A stretch of DNA of 64,000 nt from Opisthorchis felineus (GCA_004794785.1 SJOL01007418.1:363615-427614); one strand, 5' to 3'; counted from the stretch's first letter, positions 24,385 to 37,130 are shown. Numbers and translations: made by a program. Notes: a model not told the origin generated them from the letters alone.

Positions 24385-24895
24385 GGGTAGTGTAAGCGAA
24401 ATACACTCATTTGCATACCAATATGGCCTTGACAGCAGATACTTGGAACCCAGCTGAATCACTCGTTTATGATGTTCTTACACAGCTGAATGAGCTGCAA
24501 CAGGCCACCTCATGTTTCAGTTGGTGCGACATTCAGGACCGTTTGTGCACCGTATGTGTGGTCGCCACCTAATAAATATTATTTCGTGCCACAGAAAAAA
24601 CAAGATAAAACAGAAGATTGGCTCTTTTGGCTTTGATGGGAGACTCGTCTAAAACTCAACTGAATCTCGCGTTTATGGCGTTCTTAAAAAAATGAGTGCA
24701 TTTCGCTAATTTCGTGCAATTCGGGTTCAAGTAGGTTGACGGAAAATCGGGAACTGCACCTACTTGATGAGCCCCAAGGAGGGCAAAACCGGTCATGGGC
24801 TGCCCAAGAGTTCTCAGCAACCTTATGAGCAGTGTATTGCAGAAGAGTGGCTGTTTTTGAGAAGTTTTGGCTCTTTGCGGGAGCATCTATCAAAC
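24385..24895. repeat. Hammerhead-bearing dispersed repeat, copy A
   Basis: 24390-24540 matches 34780-34925 (shared AAATACACTC, CAGCTGAAT and CATGTTTCAGTTGGT blocks). 24635-24830 matches the other copies: GATGGGAGACTC, then CTAATTTCGTGCAATTC, TTGACGGAAA and the hammerhead segment. Comparison with 57698-57992 shows that the two halves are partly inverted relative to one another. No protein is encoded. Confidence 0.75.
24753..24800 (+). ncRNA. Hammerhead ribozyme motif in copy A, slightly decayed
   Basis: CTTGATGA (24763-24770), GCCC (24771-24774), AGGGC (24780-24784) and AAAACCGGTC follow each other in hammerhead order. Stem II GCCC/GGGC is intact. The core differs from canonical CUGAUGA/GAAA by one substitution in each half, so this copy is probably inactive. 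Confidence 0.6.
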
Positions 24896-24899
24896 GAGT

Positions 24900-27800
24900 G
24901 AAAAACTATTCGCAGATCACAGACGTTAAGCCGAATGTGTGGAAAACCAAGAATTAACAAATTTGAAGAAATGATCTGCCCAGAAAATCAGTGTAGATTT
25001 ACCTTGGTGGGCACAAACAAATCGAAAAACATAATTTTCCAAAGTGCTGACTGCATGGGTTCCGCTTAGAGTGATGTGAACGTGGGTTATGCAAATCACA
25101 CAGCCACAAACAACTAAGACAAACACCTTCATCATTCTATTTATTTAAGTAAACATATTTACCATTGTCGGCAGCTGTACCATCACTACGGTCATAGTCA
25201 TGATCGCCTACAGCAGTATCGTTGTTGTCACGATCCCCGTAATCTCAGTCATGTCCTCCCTGCTGATCCCGATTGTGCCCACTTTTTCCATCGTCTTCAC
25301 TCCCCTCATCTTCCTCCACATCATCGTCATCCGTTTAGTCTGGGGAATGAACTTTCAAAGGCTCGGTTTTCCTGACTTTTCATTAAGTTGTAGAGGGCCA
25401 ACAATCTTGGGACGTTTTAAATCCTCGACAATTTTCATTGGACACGCAAATGCATAATGCAGTTTGATTGATTTCATAGACTTCGTCGATTTCTTAGTGA
25501 AAATTGGTCGATTATTCTGGTCTCATCTGTGACTCACTCAATTTATCAGCAATCTGGAAAGGTTTCATCCAACATCACTACAAACAATAATGCTTAATAA
25601 GTCGAACTGAGGGGAATATGTTTGTTTCTAATACATTCTGATCGAATGGATACAACGTATGCAAACGCACCTACCATAATGCTGATCTTTGTTGAATTAT
25701 ACAGGCAACTAAACCGAATTCTCTTAGAAATTCTGCGCACGATACGGAAACGAACTGAGGGAATTTCCGTCCAGTCAGTTCCAAAACTGAAAGCTATTCT
25801 CTAAAAATTAGCTTCATACAGTCGAATTTTTATTCTTCTGACTTCACCAGGTTAATTGTAGGCAGAGTTTGACTGTGAGGCTGTGGACTACAGGCTGATG
25901 CTCTTCTCGGCCTGTGTGTGGAACGGCAATTAGATCGATGACCCTCATCTAAGAGTTGTACGAAAGACCACCTTGCTATCTTCCATTCATCATTTAGGTT
26001 AATTCGTCAGATTTTGGGAAAACACGTAAACTTATTGGGCGCAACATCAGCACTTTTTATCCACACCAAAGATCTCATCTTGTCACTTCAGGAGTAAGTT
26101 TGGAGAATTTGTGAGTAGCTGTTCTGAAGCATACTTTCAGAACCTATAAATTGAAGAAAATACTGGATAGAGCTAAAGTTTTTTTACTGGAAAAGTAGGT
26201 GTTTGTAATATAATGGCGTTTTTCCACTAGTGTCGAGATTGGCCGTAAACACCCACCAAAATGTAGCAAGCTTAGAACGGCGTCTAAATGATAATGCAGT
26301 AAAAACAGTGTCTTCAAGGAAGAGTGTGGTTTTGCCAAAATTCCACAGTGAATGTGACCATAAACCCCAACTTCATTCGGAATCCACGTGAATCCTACGT
26401 GTTAAGTTCGTAGTCACTCGCTGCTAGTGACTATTCACGTTGAATGTGATGCTTTCAATATGCTTTACTTCTCTTGTTGCTTTTCACTTTTCCTATCAAA
26501 CGTGACCAATAGATAGCCTTGTTTACTCAAAGCTTCCGAGCGATGTAGTAGAACGTCAGTTTTCCTTAATTTTTCTAAGTTCCGCTTTCAGTGCTTGGTC
26601 AGTGATTGTTAGTGTGAGGAGATATGAAAATTTTACAGTGGAGGCTACGTCCTTTAAGTGAAGCCCATTTATGCTGGAAAGTCGAGAAGCACTGTACAGA
26701 TATTTTATCCTTATTGAAAATCATAAGCAGTTCGCATCTCATGAATATCTGGGATGATCTAAGCCCCCTGATACCCCTGCTAGTAGTTTGAACACTTGGT
26801 CGTTCTGCCTCAAGCAACTGACCAGCTGTGCGACTAGCTCGTACTTAAACAGGATACAGCCCCATTCAGAGAACTGTTCAACGCGTGACCACGTTATGTC
26901 GGTTGAGAGATTAGAAGTTGAGTGATGCTATATCCTAGTTAAGCGCTACTCAACCACACTGCTGACCCAATAGCCTGGAGGTTGCGGGCTGATGATGATC
27001 TCCAATAAGGACGAAACAGCCGTACAGTGCTTTCCTGTTTTCAGCATAGGTTATCTGAACATATAGGACAAAATCTCCATATTTCCATTGCTTGTGACAC
27101 TAGATACAACGAATCGTGAGAAGTTTGGTGGACATACTCGGGAGTCATTATTCTGAACGTGATGTGATGTGCCACAATAAGCAACGCAACAAGAGGTATG
27201 GTCTGATAGTTGCCTGCAACTCAAAGCTTCGTACTTGGTTTTAGTCGTCCTCTACTCAGGCTAGATTGACTGTAAAGACAAACCAGTACCTCATGTGGTC
27301 CTGATTAGCCCATTTCTCTGCTAGTTATGGCAGAGTTTTCGTATTCTGGATGGGGTAGCCTGAGCCCTGAGTACACTATTTTTCCAAAAGCGAGCAGTAC
27401 TGCAATAATACTATAGCGATGGCAACACTCTTCTGTGAGCCCTATAAGAAATCAGTCACCATTCAGGAACACTGGATTTTATTCTCTTATTATGTCTGAC
27501 AAACATCTTGCGGTGGGAGCAACGTACAATGACCGGCACAAGCATACGAATGAACACACAGGGAAGATGGTAGTAGGGCTTCCAACTAGAATCTCGTTCT
27601 AGGTACCGAAAATCAAGCAAAGCTTAGCGGCCATATACATCATATCACAATAATGTCTTGCCCTTCAGTCAAGTAGCTCAGAAAATGTGTTCCGTTTAAA
27701 TCCTACGTTAATATAGATACAATTTTTCATGGACCAAGTGGTGTTTAGAATTAGCGTCGTACACTGCATAGTTTTCAGTAGGAAGCGTTATCCATATCCT

Positions 27801-28950
27801 TTCTGCCTAAGCATGTGTTCTTGGTTCCTCTTGTAAGCAGTCGGGCGTACATATTTTGATTGCCCTCGAATTCCGCCTTTGTTGGAACGAAACAAATGTA
27901 CCAAGTGGACTTTACGTTGCATGGTACGACTGGCATCACTTATTAATGTAAGCGCCTGGGGGATGTAGGTCGAATGTAAATTCGAGAATGAACTTGAAAC
28001 TAGTGTGAACTGACTTGAAACCGGTGTCACACGTTGGCCGGGTTGATATTATCGTCTAAGTAGCGACCACACGATTTACAGGTTACGAAGTTCACGTTTG
28101 TTTTGTTCGGACAAATCAAAAAGCTTTTCAGAGTGAGGGTAATGATAACAACAGCTGAAGGAGAAATCGTTTGTAGGGAAGCTCTCTCGAAGTATTTACG
28201 TAACCAAAGCCTGAATACCTTTCGATGGGCACACACACAACGGAAGATTTCTGGTCCGTCACATAGACAGTGTTTATCGGAAAGCTGTTGTGTATCATTA
28301 TTCGAAACCATGTTCCATTAGCCATTCGCTTTCTGCGCATTACAAAAATATTCTTCGAAAGAGAGTACCTACTGACTGTGACAACTTTCTTCGGAAGGAC
28401 ATTTCCTCTTGTGAGACTGTTTGACTGTAGTGCATGATACACACTAAGTTTCCATTGAGATGCGACCATGTTTTTGGCGCAATCGAAGTCTCTTGTTTCT
28501 TTGAAATCGATTACCGGACAAAATAGGTATGCTGAAGAGGACACCAAACTTATTTTTTTGTCAGTAACTGGTTCAGGAATGGGCAGAAAATAAGTGCAGC
28601 TACTCATTAAACAGTAAACCTCCCATAGCAGTCAAGCCTTTACAGCGACCACTTACAGACGGTCTCATCAAATTCCTGTCGTGACTCAAACAGATCGATT
28701 GCCCGCGTCTTTGCTCAGTTCAGTTCAGTTTGCTTCCACAATCGTGAGCGATGTACTTAGGTATGGTGGTTCGGGTCGCCGACTCTTATTGAAGCGGGTA
28801 GTATAAAATAAGGTGGGAACAGAAAAGTGTTTTGAAACACACAGTAAAGTCGAAATGCGTAACATTGCCATGTAAGTACCTCCAAATACTTATCTGGTGG
28901 ATGTTTGATGCCCCAAACACGCGGTAACTTTTTTAATTCTCCGGGTCATG
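24900..28950. other. No gene recognised
   Basis: Includes an acidic-coding, GAT/GAC-rich stretch on the minus strand at about 25170-25345 with one stop. Unassigned minus-strand frames lie at 28027-28311 (with a TCKSCGRYLDDN end) and 28128-28607 (159 codons). The two latter frames overlap and neither has clear splice borders or a family. Confidence 0.35.
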
Positions 28951-28959
28951 TGTCTCCCA

Positions 28960-29660
28960 ATATGAGGTATCTTCCACTCGGAACCTTCCTCAGTGAACGG
29001 GGCACAGTGAGGTGGCCGGTCACCTGGCACACGGAGTACATGGTCAGGCTAGCGCGTTTGGTGTAGCCGAATAAGCTCATCAACCGGGCAAGTAGGTGGA
29101 TTGTTGCGAAAACCTATTCATTGCACTTCAGCGTTGTTAATTTTATGTCCCGGTGATGCATGTACGGTGCTCCCAAGACGCGGCTGGTCAAAGGCAAGCG
29201 GTTTTCTCTTGTCTTCAACACATGGCGACCAGACTTCACAACCATAAAGCAGTACTGAACGCGCTGCCGACTTGTGGACCCTGTCTTTTACGGATAGGTT
29301 AATGTCACGTCCACCCCAGAGGTGTCTAAGTTGAAAGAAAGCAGAACATGATTATAGCACTTGCTTCCTCTACAATGCCGCCATTCAACGTGATGCAACT
29401 GCCTAGGTAAGTGAATTTGTCCAATATCTCCATTGGTTGTTATGCCACGACCAGCTTTGTAATAGCACTTTCAGTTTGAAGGTGCAGAGTGTACACCAAA
29501 ACGCGTGGTGACATTAATAAGACTATCTAGCGTGTTTTATATCTGGATGAGGTAGTGCGATATCGTCCGCAAACTCCAGGTTTCTACGGTCTTCACCTTG
29601 TAGAAGCTTCGCAGTGGTCGTTCCCTCGATAAACAAGTACCCTACTAAGATAAAAAGTAA
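28960..29660 (-). mobile_element. RTE-like LINE fragment, decayed
   Basis: Reading the minus strand gives LEFADDIALPHPD near 29550-29585, which contains the catalytic [Y/F]ADD box. It is followed by FTYLGSCI near 29400, VLLYGCEVWSP near 29240 and then PRLGSTVHASPGH and GSEWKIPHIGRHMTRRI near 28975-29010. These are the RT end and thumb motifs of an RTE-type element with multiple stops and shifts. It is more diverged than the elements at 1-1000 and 37140-39475. Confidence 0.7.
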
Positions 29661-29669
29661 ATTGACAAA

Positions 29670-31670
29670 AGGACAGTCCTACACTACGTTTGGTGATTCA
29701 CTCAAGAGAATAAACTTTTACGCGCCAACGGGTGTTGGCTTATAAGGATTGGAGAAGTGCGACGAAAATATTCTGTGCACAGCTGAAGGGAAGTCATCGC
29801 CACAAAGCAGCGTGCTCAACTAAGTCTAACGCTGCGTTTAGGCCTCAGAAGACATCAACTATTGGTCTTCTGTATGTGTGGTGGCGTTCGAGAAGTTGCA
29901 TTAAGGTAAAGATGCTGTCAATCCATCCACAACCCGGAGGAATCCCTGTTTGATTTTCTGTATTCTTCCGCTCACGAATACGAGTAAACCTGCACACGAT
30001 GATACCTTTGACTAGCATATAAATGATGGTAACCAAAGTGATACTCTGATGATTCTCACATTCAGATCTAACACCCTTTTTTAGACAAGAACGACATCAG
30101 GTATCTGTCATCCCTCTAGCACGAGTTTTGTTTCAGACTTAACGAGTTCTTTTTCTCCATCCTTAAAGGAGGCAGGTGAAAGACAGTCAGAACTGGGAGC
30201 TGTTCTTCGGATGGAAAGTTTGGTTTCGTTTTTGAATTTATCTTCTGTTGAGACCGAAAAGTTCACGTCCCATTGTAAAGCTGTTGGAGCATTCAATGTT
30301 ATTCTGGGCATTTCAGAGCAGCTAAATAATTAATCGACTTGCTCCGCCCACAAAAGTATACAGCAGGACTCACAATAGACTTTTGAGTCGTCTTTGTCTC
30401 CAATAGCTTCACTGACTGGCCGCGTCCTCAGCCCGGTGATACCGGTAGGTTGGAAAAGTGTTCAGTTGTTTTCAGTGGTCACCGCCAGTTCCATTTATTG
30501 AGCTTTCCGTAGCCAACACATCTCTCAGTCATTCTTGTGACCGCGGTTCAGGCAATGTTTCATAGATTTCGTTGAATCATATTGTCGTCCCGATGGGACC
30601 CCTTCCTCGCTCTGTCAGGTGCATGAACCGCTGTGAGATCCAACTTGAATTGGGCCATGACCTCGCATTCGGAAGAACACGACAAAACGTCGAATTCGTG
30701 ACATTTCAGAGTGGTCTCATTAGCTGCTAGGAAACAAGATGCAACGGTGACACGAATCATGACATGATCTGATCCCGTACGTGTTTCTAGAGCAACGACC
30801 ATCTTGAACCAGATCGCAATCTATGGCTAATTGCTATGTGGTAAGTCTGAGCGCTCGGTTGTTTGTGGTTTGGAGAGCACCAGTTAAGGAGATGCTCACA
30901 TCTATGCTGAAAGTTGGTGTATGCAGGCAACTAGCCACCAACGCGCATTTTGAAATGTTTTACCCAACTTCAAGGGAATGCGAAATTTTAGCTTGTTGTT
31001 TACTTGTATAAGCTTTGAGCCATTTGGATAACGATAGACAACTCATCTAGGTATCAGTATCTTCGTAGCTTCATTGGTTGTAGTTGTGAAGCAGTGTAAT
31101 GGTCAATTAAAGACTTGAATTAACAACCTCATCTTCCTCCATTAGTTCCCCTCAACCAGACCGACGAGGTTGAAACGGCTCATGATGGTCTTTTTGATGG
31201 CCTACTCTCGTTTCATCTCAAAATTTCTTACTGCGTGTAGATTACTTCATTTGGGCTGGACGAGATGCATTGCAATAATTATGCAACAAATCAGTGACAT
31301 CGTATAAGCATTTTACACACCAGGATCCCAGTGTGGATTGCTTAAATCTGTATGCTGATGTGCAAAAGCAGAAAGAATAGCTATATGGAGTCCTGTCAGT
31401 TCCTGATAACAGGGAATGAACACCCATTCATTTGTCATTCAAGCACGCTAAGGACCAGGGTGAGTGATTCTGTAAACAAAATAGGCACTTACCTCTTTAC
31501 TGGAATATCTAGTTCACGCTTCTAACAGGCGAATATATTCCAGGTAGATACAGACAACTATGCTTTGAATGGATTAATTGGATTCATTGTGGTTTATAGT
31601 TGGAGCTGATAGACAAACACATAACGGTTCGCTGCATTCAGTTCAGTTGCCATAATGTGAAAGTTTTCAA
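29670..31670. other. No gene recognised
   Basis: Only unassigned short frames (29732-29953, 30108-30311, 30560-30802). It may contain unrecognisable parts of the flanking LINE fragments. Confidence 0.4.
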
Positions 31671-31679
31671 TAATCGATC

Positions 31680-32070
31680 TCTATTGTGAGATCGGTGTCT
31701 TTCAGAAGATTTCACATTCTCCATGAGCTTTCGGCCTCTGATGAAATCACTGTGACGTGACATCCCTCATGAGAACTGTAAGGGAGATAATCTCAGGGGT
31801 GATTTCATCTGTAAAGTTGTGAATTTTTCATAAGGTCTGTAGCCCAAGTGACAAACATCTGTTAGACAGAACTTTACAGAATCGGTCCATGGGGCGCTTT
31901 GTCAAATACATTTCCGAAGTCCATAATATGAGATTTTTCCCACGTTGACAGAGTTCAGTAATGTTTCCTTGATCTGCAGTTTGGAAACAACTGAGATGCC
32001 ATTATCAGGCTGATCCCTGTGAGATTTTTCTTGGACCGAAATGATCCCGTTTTCTCATGCTCGTGGACCC
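31680..32070 (-). mobile_element. LINE reverse-transcriptase palm fragment, decayed
   Basis: The minus strand at about 31887-31930 reads IMDFGNVFDKAPHGP, a mutated version of the non-LTR RT palm motif in which a DF...AFDKVPHG string contains the first catalytic aspartate. Flanking readable pieces (VSKLQIKETLLNSV upstream, VTWATDLMKNSQ downstream) are frameshifted. The clade cannot be decided (CR1/Jockey-like is likely). Confidence 0.5.
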
Positions 32071-32079
32071 CATGGTGCT

Positions 32080-33541
32080 CTTCTATATGAACTGTCTTTT
32101 TTTGAGTCCTTCGTCATTTGTGCGTCTATTCATGTTTGGCAAGGCCCGTAGAGATGACAGGCGAGACTCAAGCAAGGGGTTCTGATAATCCAGGCTTGCT
32201 CCAATACGATGTTCGTTGGTGTGTATTTCAATGTTGTCCGGGAGTGCAACTACCTGGTTATTGACCGGTTCCGCTATGGATGTGGATTAGCTCCTAAACA
32301 TCATTTGATTCTTTCAGGGTTTCGAGAGATCTAAGCATGGACGATGCTTCAATCAAGCTCGTATCATGTTAGTCGAACAGTACAAGGTCACTGGAAGTGA
32401 AAACTGCGGAGAAGAGGGTAGTTTACTCTGTGCGTGATTGGAAATACTGAAGTTATTGATCGACGCGTCTGAATGCGTCACGAGATACATTCGATCAACA
32501 CATGACTGGTACCGTTTATTGTTGGGTGATTTAAACTCTGATGAAAAGTGTTGTCTGAAAGAAACAACCAAGAATTGGATGATTTAGACGACGGTAAATG
32601 GAGATGAAGTGACGAGCAAAACAGGTCAGCTGACCTACGGATACACACTTGTGGATTGCAACAAGGCAAGTTACAGTCTTCGTCTTCAAGTAGGTGTTTA
32701 GAAAACCGGCAGCGATAACCGACAACGGCGGTCATCGGTCCTGTTTCAGGGTTGACTTATTCCTGGAAAACGGAAGCACAGCTAATATAGCTAACATTCT
32801 GAACTAACCCCTTTGAAACTTGAACGTAGAGTTGAGCGTAGAGTTATCCTGGATCTGGCCAGAGCATGCTCCATCCGACATACTTTCCAGTAAGTAGAAC
32901 AAGGAATCAAAGGTCAGTCATTTTGGAAGCGTAAAATAAAGTACTGCATTTAAACGTGAGTAGCGGTTTTGTTTTTGCGTCATATTCTACTATGGAAGCG
33001 AAGAGCGGTATTGAAATTAGCTATTCTATTTCATCAACAATTCGCCTATTTTCGGTGGAAAAAAGGTGCAACTGTCCTTCATCTCGATAGTTTAAAAGCT
33101 ATCGAGCTTTCATTACTGATTGAAAAATCGTTCCCTTATGGGTGGAATAGCGTTGAATGTACTTTCCAGAAAGACTGCAATGTTTCGTAGATCAGAATAC
33201 TATGAATTTATCACGGCAAAAAAGACGGACCAGCTTTTCTACCGTTGATTATACTTTAGTGGGCATTTACGGCACGTGGCGACTGCGATCGCGCGTCTAG
33301 GTGTAGTTTATAAATTCCAGATTTTCCGTACTAGTTCCTCCGGATTAATGAACCATTCAATGAAAACGGTAGGAGATATTCTTCAAAATAAATCTCCAAA
33401 TCGAACAATGTAGGGACGAATGAGTTAATAATTGGTACGTTCAGATGTGACCAAACTTCAGCTAACAAATTTTCTAAAGCCTAATTTGTCAATCCCAACA
33501 GGTCGTCCTGAATACTGTTCCAGGAAGTCCACAGCTCCACA
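32080..33541. other. No gene recognised; upstream region of the LicD-like gene
   Basis: Unassigned frames only (32353-32735 minus, 32969-33190 plus). An in-frame TGA about 30 bases upstream of the 33542 ATG bounds the coding frame. A CAACAG|GTCG acceptor-like site at about 33501 could belong to a 5' UTR intron. No core promoter element was convincing. Confidence 0.35.
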
Positions 33542-34672
33542 ATGTTAGCTAGAAGGCGGGCCGTTGTAGTGATATTCCTGCTTTTGATCACCTCATACCT
33601 ACTGTACAAAGCATCTGTAAAGTTTGGCAGAGTGGCTACAGGGTCCAAGACAAACATGATGCTCGGTGAGTTGTATTTGCCCGAGGGTCTGGACGTACAC
33701 CTATTCAGAGCAACGCCGATAATGAAGCAGTCAGTTAAATCCAAACTTCCAAGGCTGGACACTTTGGCATGGCCGGACGGGACACTTTCTTCATTCCCGA
33801 CAGCACAACAAATTCAGAATAACAGTATTCTAACGAAACCTGGTCCATTTCAGCCGGTATTAAGCTACGATGAAAGACTGCTATTCCAGAAACTGTTGAA
33901 AACAGTTGCGGACATTTTGTTTCACAATGGATTTGGGGATCGTTTTATGCTTTCAGCAGATGCAGTATTGGGCTCATTCCGTCACCATGATATAGTACCT
34001 TGGGCCGACCACTCCGGGTTTCTAGTTGACGTGACCATACGGGTTAAAGTGCGAAGCTTGCTGAGAACATTAAGCCCGGAAATTCTACTGCATCAGACTC
34101 CAACGCAGGATATCGTCTTCGCAAAAACGACGGAGTCGTCAGAAAACCACATGGACCTGCAGCAGAGCCGCTTCACTACGTTACAAGAATACGGATGGCC
34201 TCATATACATATTGAATACTTCGAAATGAACGGAACGCATATCACCAGTATCAAACAAGCTCGTCCACCACGATATGCTTGGCCATATGACGTGGTCTTC
34301 CCGCTTTACCTCCGTCCATTCGGTTCCGATTGGTTCCCGGCACCGAGGAACCCAAAAGAATTCTTACGATGGCGTTATGGTTCTGTGGATTTATGTGAGA
34401 CACAATCCAAATCGCATATTATGGAAAGACTGCTTCCGCTGGAAATGATACCCTGTAGCGATCTTGGCGAGCGATACGCATTTGTGGAACACAGGGTTTG
34501 TGGGCCAGGTGTTCAGGTAGCTTCGAATGACGAGATGATGTTAGGAGAGGAGCGCTTGATGCGTCGTATAGCGAAGGACACATTCGACACCATCCATCAG
34601 ATTTGTTTGGCTGCACCTGTTGAAAGTATAAAATGCGATATGTACACACTCCGATGTGCGGACCCGTACTGA
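33542..34672 (+). CDS. LicD/fukutin-like, single-exon type II membrane protein
   Basis: This is a 376-residue intact frame. Residues 7-24 (VVVIFLLLITSYLLY-type) form a signal anchor, so the rest is probably lumenal in the Golgi or ER. The family signature LGSFRHHDIVPW is at 143-154. The C-terminal LicD hallmarks are WPYDVVFPLYLRPFG (247-261) and FPAPRNPKEFLRWRYG (265-280). Members of this family (LicD, fukutin, FKRP and nematode W02B3.4-like proteins) transfer phosphocholine or ribitol phosphate to glycans, so a role in surface glycan modification is inferred. Oddly, the acidic metal-binding run that usually follows PW (W-D-D-D-x-D) reads W-A-D-H-S-G-F-L-V-D-V, so catalysis may be altered or lost. 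The absence of introns suggests either a single-exon gene or a retrocopy that has stayed open. An in-frame stop lies just upstream of the chosen ATG. Confidence 0.85.
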   Translation: MLARRRAVVVIFLLLITSYLLYKASVKFGRVATGSKTNMMLGELYLPEGLDVHLFRATPIMKQSVKSKLPRLDTLAWPDGTLSSFPTAQQIQNNSILTKPGPFQPVLSYDERLLFQKLLKTVADILFHNGFGDRFMLSADAVLGSFRHHDIVPWADHSGFLVDVTIRVKVRSLLRTLSPEILLHQTPTQDIVFAKTTESSENHMDLQQSRFTTLQEYGWPHIHIEYFEMNGTHITSIKQARPPRYAWPYDVVFPLYLRPFGSDWFPAPRNPKEFLRWRYGSVDLCETQSKSHIMERLLPLEMIPCSDLGERYAFVEHRVCGPGVQVASNDEMMLGEERLMRRIAKDTFDTIHQICLAAPVESIKCDMYTLRCADPY

Positions 34673-34673
34673 A

Positions 34674-34686
34674 CACACACACACAC
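34674..34686. repeat. AC dinucleotide microsatellite
   Basis: A short run of AC repeats starts immediately after the stop codon of the LicD-like gene. Confidence 0.8.
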
Positions 34687-34769
34687 GTGTCCTTGAGAGA
34701 ACTTCATTGTCTGTTACGCACTTTGATTACTTCTGTACTTGTATATGTTTTGAATCGAAATAAGTGAAT

Positions 34770-35000
34770 TCGAAGGTAGTGAAATACACTCCATTGCACA
34801 CCAAACTGGTTTTCCCAGGAGACTCTACTGAATCCCAGCTAAATATTTCTTTCATGGCACTCACGAGCTGAATGTGCTGCACAAAGGCTGCCTCATGTTT
34901 CAGTTGGTATGATATTCGAAATATGGCAGTAAATTTTCTTGAAGGAAACTACTCATAAGGTTGACTAGTTTTCAGCAACCTTGTGAGTAGTTTCCTTAAA
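34770..35000. repeat. Hammerhead-family dispersed repeat, copy without ribozyme
   Basis: Matches 24390-24540 and 57805-57890 (GAAATACACT, GAGACTC, CCCAGCT and CATGTTTCAGTTGGTATG blocks). It ends with a 22-bp inverted repeat, and the segment TTTTCAGCAACCTTGTGAG is shared with copy A (24818-24838). The ribozyme core is absent. Confidence 0.65.
34942..34997. repeat. Inverted repeat (hairpin), 22-bp arms
   Basis: The left arm 34942-34963 (aaggaaactactcataagg and on) and the right arm 34976-34997 are reverse complements with one mismatch, separated by 12 bases. It lies at the edge of a dispersed repeat. Confidence 0.9.
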
Positions 35001-35009
35001 TTAAATTTG

Positions 35010-37130
35010 AAGGTACTTACCTGATACACAGGCTACCTAAACACACAGCGCCTGGTAAAGGTCGGGGGCAACTTGAGAATGGCACGCAACAGCATGAAAC
35101 TGGTGGTAGAACGAGTCATCTGATTGACAATCTGGCATATCATACACAGTTATTTCTTCCTGCTTGAGCAACGTCAGCAGAACAATGTACTAATATGGGA
35201 GAAAGCTGAAAATTCTCGTACATGCATGGAACAGCCGTGGAGGAACGTCTTTGGTAAATGTTCGCTTGATCAGAACGTTAAGTCTCTTCAGAGGAAGACC
35301 TACCGAAGACATTCGTTCGCCGAATTGTGTGTCGAAAGAGTAATCACCTCAACAACCATCAAACACTTGACATGGGAGGTCTGACCTACTTATCTTTAAG
35401 CGCGTACGTTTTCACTGAAACGAGAAATCTGACACGTGCCAGATCCGTTTAACAAACATGTTTGTGATTTTCCAGGGTAAACTTTTAATGTCTGGCTTTT
35501 GCTGTTGACATATGGAGTGAATGAAGGAAAGTTCTACTCCCAGTAAGAAGTATACATCAGAAACTGTTTGATTTCACCTACAAAAGGTTTCTTAAGGCAC
35601 TAGAACCTGATATGCAGATGGGCGAAATGACGAGGTTGGTGAAGAGACAGATTTCCAGAATAACATTGAGAAAAGCCATAAACAACGAGGCCAAAGAGAC
35701 GGAGCACCAGCTTACAACATACTGACGTCAACCAACAGGAATGTACTGTGGTTCTTCAAGAGCGACCCAAAGGCTCTGACCAAACGCCTATTCACAGACA
35801 GTAGAACAAGGACACTGTCTTCAGGATTAGGCCGATAGATTAGCCCAACATTTTATTGTGCAGCATATATTCACTCTAAGCAAATGCCAGGATCAGATGG
35901 AGTGGTCACCACAAAAATCATACCGTCATTAGGTGTAGGGATAATCATTTATTTGCCAGATAAATCAACTACTTTGTTCCTGATAGGTGACACCAGTTAC
36001 CTATTGTGATGCACAACACCGGACTTCAATATCTAGAGTGGGAGAAACGACCTTCCTGTGTGAAAACTTCATAGTACATGCGGGAGGAAAAGCTTAAACA
36101 AACCTAGTAGCAGTACAATCTTGGGAGCGTGCCGGGTTCGTAGATATTAGGGATGACGGTGGGGCTCGTATATGGTTACCTGTGCAAAACCTTCCGCAAC
36201 GGCAGGATGAACTAACTGATCATGTCCTCATGGTCTCTCCCTGATTATGAGATAACAAGACATACGGAGTAAATTACGACAGCAAACAAGAGTGTCGTTC
36301 CCGGTGTACACTTGGTGAATAGAACAAGTGATGTGATGGGGGGGGGGAAGTAGCTTATCATTTGAACGAATACCTGTGGTCCGGCGATCAATAACAAGAG
36401 TGACAGATCGAAAAAAGTCATGAGGTTGTGTGACAAAAAAAGATAATGAATAAACTCAAGATACATCTCATGCCGACAGTGAAGCGTCCTTAGAGCTTGT
36501 CCGGCGATGAAGGTGATCAGGTCGACCACTAGCGCATCGGAGAGGTTTCTTGACTAGCCGTTTCAGTGGCTGCGATGAAACTACCCCATTGAATCCATTC
36601 TTGTGGGTGGCGGGTATACTCGCCGAGCCTACATTAAGCTCGGTGATTATTCGCACCATAAGAATGTACCACAATGATGACGAAAGTGGTCTATACAAAA
36701 TAGAACTTTGAATGTCTTGTCTAAAATATGACATAAGCCGTAAAAATAATCAAGGTCTCAGAGTAGGCCTCAAATTTTTCTCAGCGCACAATACTGGCCC
36801 GAGTCGATTAATCAATACTGATTCAAAGAAGCTCAGTCTACGCGGATGGTTCCTTCGTGCCATGTCCGGGAAAGAAAAGTCCAGCTCTGTTTCCTTCCTC
36901 GACTAGACGCCTGGTAACCGACGACTAGATCCTAGGCTCGTTCCAAGGTACACGAAGGTCAGCCAATAGTGTACACATTCGATCGGACAAGAACTATTTT
37001 TCTCGCATTTCGGTCAGTTCTGCCAATTGATACATCTCCGCAAATTCAGATGAATCGGTAAATGCAGTGGTTAGCTGGCACAGCTGACGTTGGAGTTTTG
37101 GTCGGTGACAGTGACACAGTCCCTATACAT
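35010..37130. other. No gene recognised
   Basis: Contains a run of nine G at about 36339-36347 and a short hairpin-capable sequence, CCGAGC...GCTCGG, at about 36623-36644. Frames at 35124-35384 and 36245-36734 are unassigned. Confidence 0.4.

Noticed and set aside
28027..28607. Two overlapping minus-strand frames, one ending in a CxxC-like string
   Set aside because: The frames overlap each other, lack splice support and match no family.
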